This document shows, piece by piece, positions 63,617-64,000 of a stretch of DNA of 64,000 nt; the first letter of the stretch is position 1, and the number at the start of each line of letters is the position of its first letter. The notes under the pieces were generated by a model, which did not search any database, had not been told where the DNA came from, and was given only the letters and a program-made list of their open reading frames with translations. Both the position numbers and the translations under genes were made by a program. Origin of the DNA: Daphnia pulex (Eukaryota > Arthropoda > Branchiopoda > Diplostraca > Daphniidae); contig NC_060019.1 of assembly GCF_021134715.1 (NCBI RefSeq), positions 124,001 to 188,000 on the forward strand. The letters are read 5' to 3'.

Positions 63617-64000
63617 CTATTGTCGTTCATCAACAATGTTGGTGATTTCTGTCACGACATCGGCTGATGAAATCCTCATTTCAGGATCCTTCTCCAACAT
63701 TCTCATGATAATCGCGTGCATGGGATGGTCCCTTTTTCCTGCAAGGATGAACATGAAATTCAATTTGCTATTCAAATGATGTTCTTAAAATGGGTAGGCC
63801 TACATATACCTTTCAGATTTTCTGGTTTTGAATCGAGAATGTATTGCATTATGTTTTCTTCTGGATAAGGATGACGTCCTCCTAAAATGTAATAACCAAA
63901 GACGAGTCCTTGGGAAAAGACGTCGCTTTTGACGGTTCCTGGTGCTGTCTCATTTCCGTCTTTTTGTATCTGCACTAATTCGGGGGCGTTCCAGTCAGGG
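63617..64000 (-). CDS. IRE1/RNase L-like kinase K5, C-terminal part (runs off window)
   Basis: Exon 64000-63810 reads DWNAPELVQIQKDGNE, then GTVKSDVFSQGLVFGYYILG, GRHPYPEENIMQYIL. The last exon 63738-63617 reads DHPMHAIIMRMLEKDPEMRI SSADVV and stops. This is the C-lobe of the K1-K4 family but more diverged (about half identical by eye). The visible part is intact. The N-lobe and catalytic motifs lie outside the window. It again ends right after the kinase domain. Confidence 0.75.

Noticed and set aside
1-64000. tRNA genes, rRNA or CRISPR arrays
   Set aside because: No tRNA T-arm/anticodon combination, rRNA sequence or spacer-repeat array was recognised on either strand. The repeats found are transposon, intragenic or segmental.

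Overview
This is a eukaryotic nuclear window, most likely from a crustacean close to Daphnia. The evidence is short (about 60-75 bp) GT-AG introns in compact genes, clear arthropod/metazoan single-copy orthologues, an AT-rich background, and long runs of local gene duplicates. The species is inferred, not proved. Coordinates come from reading the sequence and splicing by eye. Complete exon sets were checked by summing to a multiple of three.

Left part (1-21.3 kb), mostly ordinary genes. A charged, probably nuclear protein runs off the left edge (minus). A 6.8-kb Mutator-like (MULE) DNA transposon sits at 1513-8349. Its terminal inverted repeats are built of 43-bp units, and its 12-exon gene is apparently intact (1136 aa: zinc DNA-binding region, MULE transposase, SWIM finger, Ulp1-type protease, PHD finger). 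It lies between the divergent start codons of the left gene and a probable NSL1-like kinetochore gene. Then come PPP1R37 and GPKOW (both minus), a possible small gene, a secreted trehalase (plus), a steroid 5-alpha-reductase (plus) and a frameshifted remnant of a phage-type (GH24) lysozyme.

Right part (22.6-64 kb), a duplicated accessory cluster almost entirely on the minus strand. Two families are interspersed. (i) Five copies, three complete-looking in one form, one short and one broken, of a membrane-anchored long coiled-coil protein. They have one N-terminal transmembrane helix, in-register 77-102-residue repeats and exchangeable C-termini: a KH RNA-binding domain, a PPxY tail or a basic tail. 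(ii) Five IRE1/RNase L-like kinase genes (K1-K5). Only K4 is intact. K1 has a frameshift, K2 an in-frame stop plus a frameshift, K3 a frameshift plus loss of both catalytic aspartates, and K5 is cut by the window edge. K2 continues into a long helical region ending in a Cys/His motif like that at the C-terminus of vertebrate very large interferon-inducible GTPases. A small separate gene between kinases carries an R-x4-H motif typical of HEPN ribonucleases. None of the kinases carries the HEPN-type KEN domain that follows this kinase type in IRE1 and RNase L.

Shared regulation can be seen. Four kinase copies have the same dyad 48-70 bp upstream of the start codon. The coiled-coil genes have a TATA box next to a kappaB-like site (perfect in two copies) and a conserved divergent 31-nt start exon. 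Large flanking segments are duplicated (22.7-26.3 kb with 48.7-52.4 kb; 56.3-58.7 kb with 60.0-62.4 kb) and carry decayed ankyrin and kinase exons. The cluster looks like a fast-evolving, possibly defence-related array. That role is inference.
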